From Hymenobacter canadensis (GTDB lineage Bacteria; Bacteroidota; Bacteroidia; Cytophagales; Hymenobacteraceae): DNA of 64,000 nt. The stretch spans positions 372,001 through 436,000 of the forward strand of contig NZ_CP114767.1 in NCBI RefSeq assembly GCF_027359925.1. The letters run 5' to 3'. Position 1 is the first letter of the stretch, and each line of letters opens with the position of its first letter. Shown here in pieces: positions 63,140 to 64,000 of this stretch. Under the pieces are notes generated by a model. That model saw only the letters and a program-made list of their open reading frames with translations. It was not told where the DNA came from and searched no databases. The position numbers and the translations under genes are program-made.

Positions 63140-63610
63140 TCAGACCGTCAGGGACTGAATGAAAATCCGGATGTCGGGGATTTTGGGCGGCAGATGCTCG
63201 CGCAGTACCAGCACCACAGGCTGGGTACGGTCCCAGGAGCCAAGGGCCGCCCGGAAACAGAAGTCCGTGGCGGGCGGCAACAGGGCCGGCGCCGGTACCA
63301 GCAGCTGCTTTTCGGCCGGTGCTGTCAGCGACTTGAGCACGGCGGCCGAATTGTCTTTGCAGCAGCCGGACTCGCCGGTAGACTTCCCGGACGTATGCGT
63401 ATGCTGGGTTGCTTTTTTTGACTGCGTAGCCGCCTGGCCGTGGCCGTGGCAGCCGGGGTGTGCTGGAGCCGTTGCCTCGGCGGCCGGCGCGGGCGCCGCC
63501 TCCACGGGGCTCACCGTCGCGCACCAGCACTGGCCCACAAACACGTTGACGAAGACGAGCAGAAAGCTCGTCGCCATCAGGCGTCGGAAAGGGAACAGGC
63601 TACGGAACAT
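63140..63610 (-). CDS. Cys/His-rich membrane-anchored small protein, metal-cluster associated
   Basis: A 156-residue protein. A hydrophobic segment (about 12-29) ends GQCWC, then comes an Ala/Pro linker, HPGCHGHGQ (51-59), HTHTSG and GCCKD (82-86), and a C-terminal HLPPKIPDIRIFIQSLTV. The pattern of Cys and His suggests metal sensing or binding. I recall similar small proteins beside copper-efflux genes in Bacteroidota, without known function. The ATG at 63610 is supported by an exact promoter box 23 bases upstream. Confidence 0.78.
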   Translation of the reverse strand: MFRSLFPFRRLMATSFLLVFVNVFVGQCWCATVSPVEAAPAPAAEATAPAHPGCHGHGQAATQSKKATQHTHTSGKSTGESGCCKDNSAAVLKSLTAPAEKQLLVPAPALLPPATDFCFRAALGSWDRTQPVVLVLREHLPPKIPDIRIFIQSLTV

Positions 63611-63633
63611 ATCGGGCAGGCAGAAAGCAGCTG

Positions 63634-63662
63634 CAAAAGTACGGTTCTTACGCAGATGCCAA
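63634..63662 (-). promoter_or_regulatory. Predicted promoter of the Cys/His small protein
   Basis: Minus-strand TTG (63660-63662), 18-base spacer, TACTTTTG (63634-63641), an exact TAnnTTTG match. It lies upstream of the whole metal-efflux cluster and is 23 bases before the ATG. Confidence 0.65.
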
Positions 63663-63835
63663 CAGCTGGGGTGTCTACTGGAATTGCCGGCAAAGAGTTC
63701 CGGCGGCCGGGCGGCATCTGCCAGGGCGGGGCGGAAACCCTGTTCCAGAGTGCCACGCCGGTATCTGCCAGCCGGTAGGCGGCAACTCACGAAGCAGCTC
63801 AATCACCAAATCACGCAAGTCCGGGGCACGATTAT

Positions 63836-64000
63836 GTGTCCGGCTCGTCCATAGCTGCGTTGGAGGAGGATGAATTATACAAGATTCAGGACGGATTCCG
63901 TACCAGCGCCGGCCCGGGAAAGCTGTTGCTTTGCACCAGTTACGAGCAGCCTTCGGCCCTTCCGAAAGCACGCTTACTCCCCGCCCTGTGTTACCCCGTA
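63836..64000 (+). CDS. Possible partial CDS at right edge, hypothetical
   Basis: A GTG-started open frame of 55 codons running off the window (VSGSSIAALEEDELYKIQDG, then FRTSAGPGKLLLCTSYEQ). It has plausible codon use but no recognisable motif. No promoter box is close by. It could equally be non-coding; confidence is low. Confidence 0.25.
   Translation, partial: MSGSSIAALEEDELYKIQDGFRTSAGPGKLLLCTSYEQPSALPKARLLPALCYPV

Noticed and set aside
63675..63971. A 98-codon minus-strand frame upstream of the Cys/His protein
   Set aside because: No family-like content, and it covers the promoter of the real gene.
1..64000. CRISPR arrays, tRNA and rRNA genes
   Set aside because: No regularly spaced direct repeats and no tRNA- or rRNA-like sequences were seen. 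The repeats found are isolated hairpins.

Overview
The window looks like chromosomal DNA of a high-GC Bacteroidota bacterium of the order Cytophagales, most likely Hymenobacter or a close relative. The evidence is the SusC/SusD pair, a hybrid two-component regulator, type IX secretion (T9SS) C-terminal domains on three secreted proteins, promoters of the Bacteroidota type (TTG, about 18-21 bases, TAnnTTTG), almost no Shine-Dalgarno sequences, and a family of proteins opening with LPRRHRRPLLFP. The genus is an inference. I see no tRNA, rRNA, CRISPR array, transposase or prophage gene.

Positions 1-12000 are mostly housekeeping: a partial hydrolase, a polyprenyl diphosphate synthase, a zinc-ribbon protein, a cytochrome P450, an acetyltransferase, a TlpA-like thiol-disulfide lipoprotein, aconitase, small membrane proteins and a beta-carbonic anhydrase. 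Two copies of a long inverted repeat with a built-in terminator separate two convergent gene pairs. Positions 12000-29000 hold secreted and regulatory genes: a T9SS subtilase, a LytT/LytS-type two-component pair, an alpha/beta hydrolase, a TonB-type protein, a PQQ-type sugar dehydrogenase, three adjacent genes sharing one N-terminal module, and a 1319-residue T9SS adhesin-like protein.

Positions 29000-39800 hold a TonB-dependent receptor, a Tat-exported Gfo/Idh/MocA oxidoreductase, two universal stress proteins with two hydrophilic small proteins and a GNAT between them, a secreted endonuclease I with Calx-beta and lamin-tail modules, and a fasciclin protein with a broken SRAP gene joined to it in frame. 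Positions 39900-53600 form a polysaccharide utilization locus: three GH30 glycosidases, SusD, SusC, a PfkB sugar kinase and a hybrid sensor/AraC regulator with a periplasmic sugar-binding sensor. Positions 54500-63650 form a heavy-metal (probably copper/silver or cobalt/zinc/cadmium) efflux cluster: RND pump, adaptor, His-tagged membrane protein, TolC-like channel, DUF305 lipoprotein, heavy-metal-binding lipoprotein and a small Cys/His protein.

The most unusual theme is repeats. At least five types of intergenic hairpin repeat occur. In two genes (the RND pump and the TonB-dependent receptor) repeat-like sequence lies inside the reading frame and is translated. In the convergent inverted repeats, the arms supply or abut the stop codons of the flanking genes.
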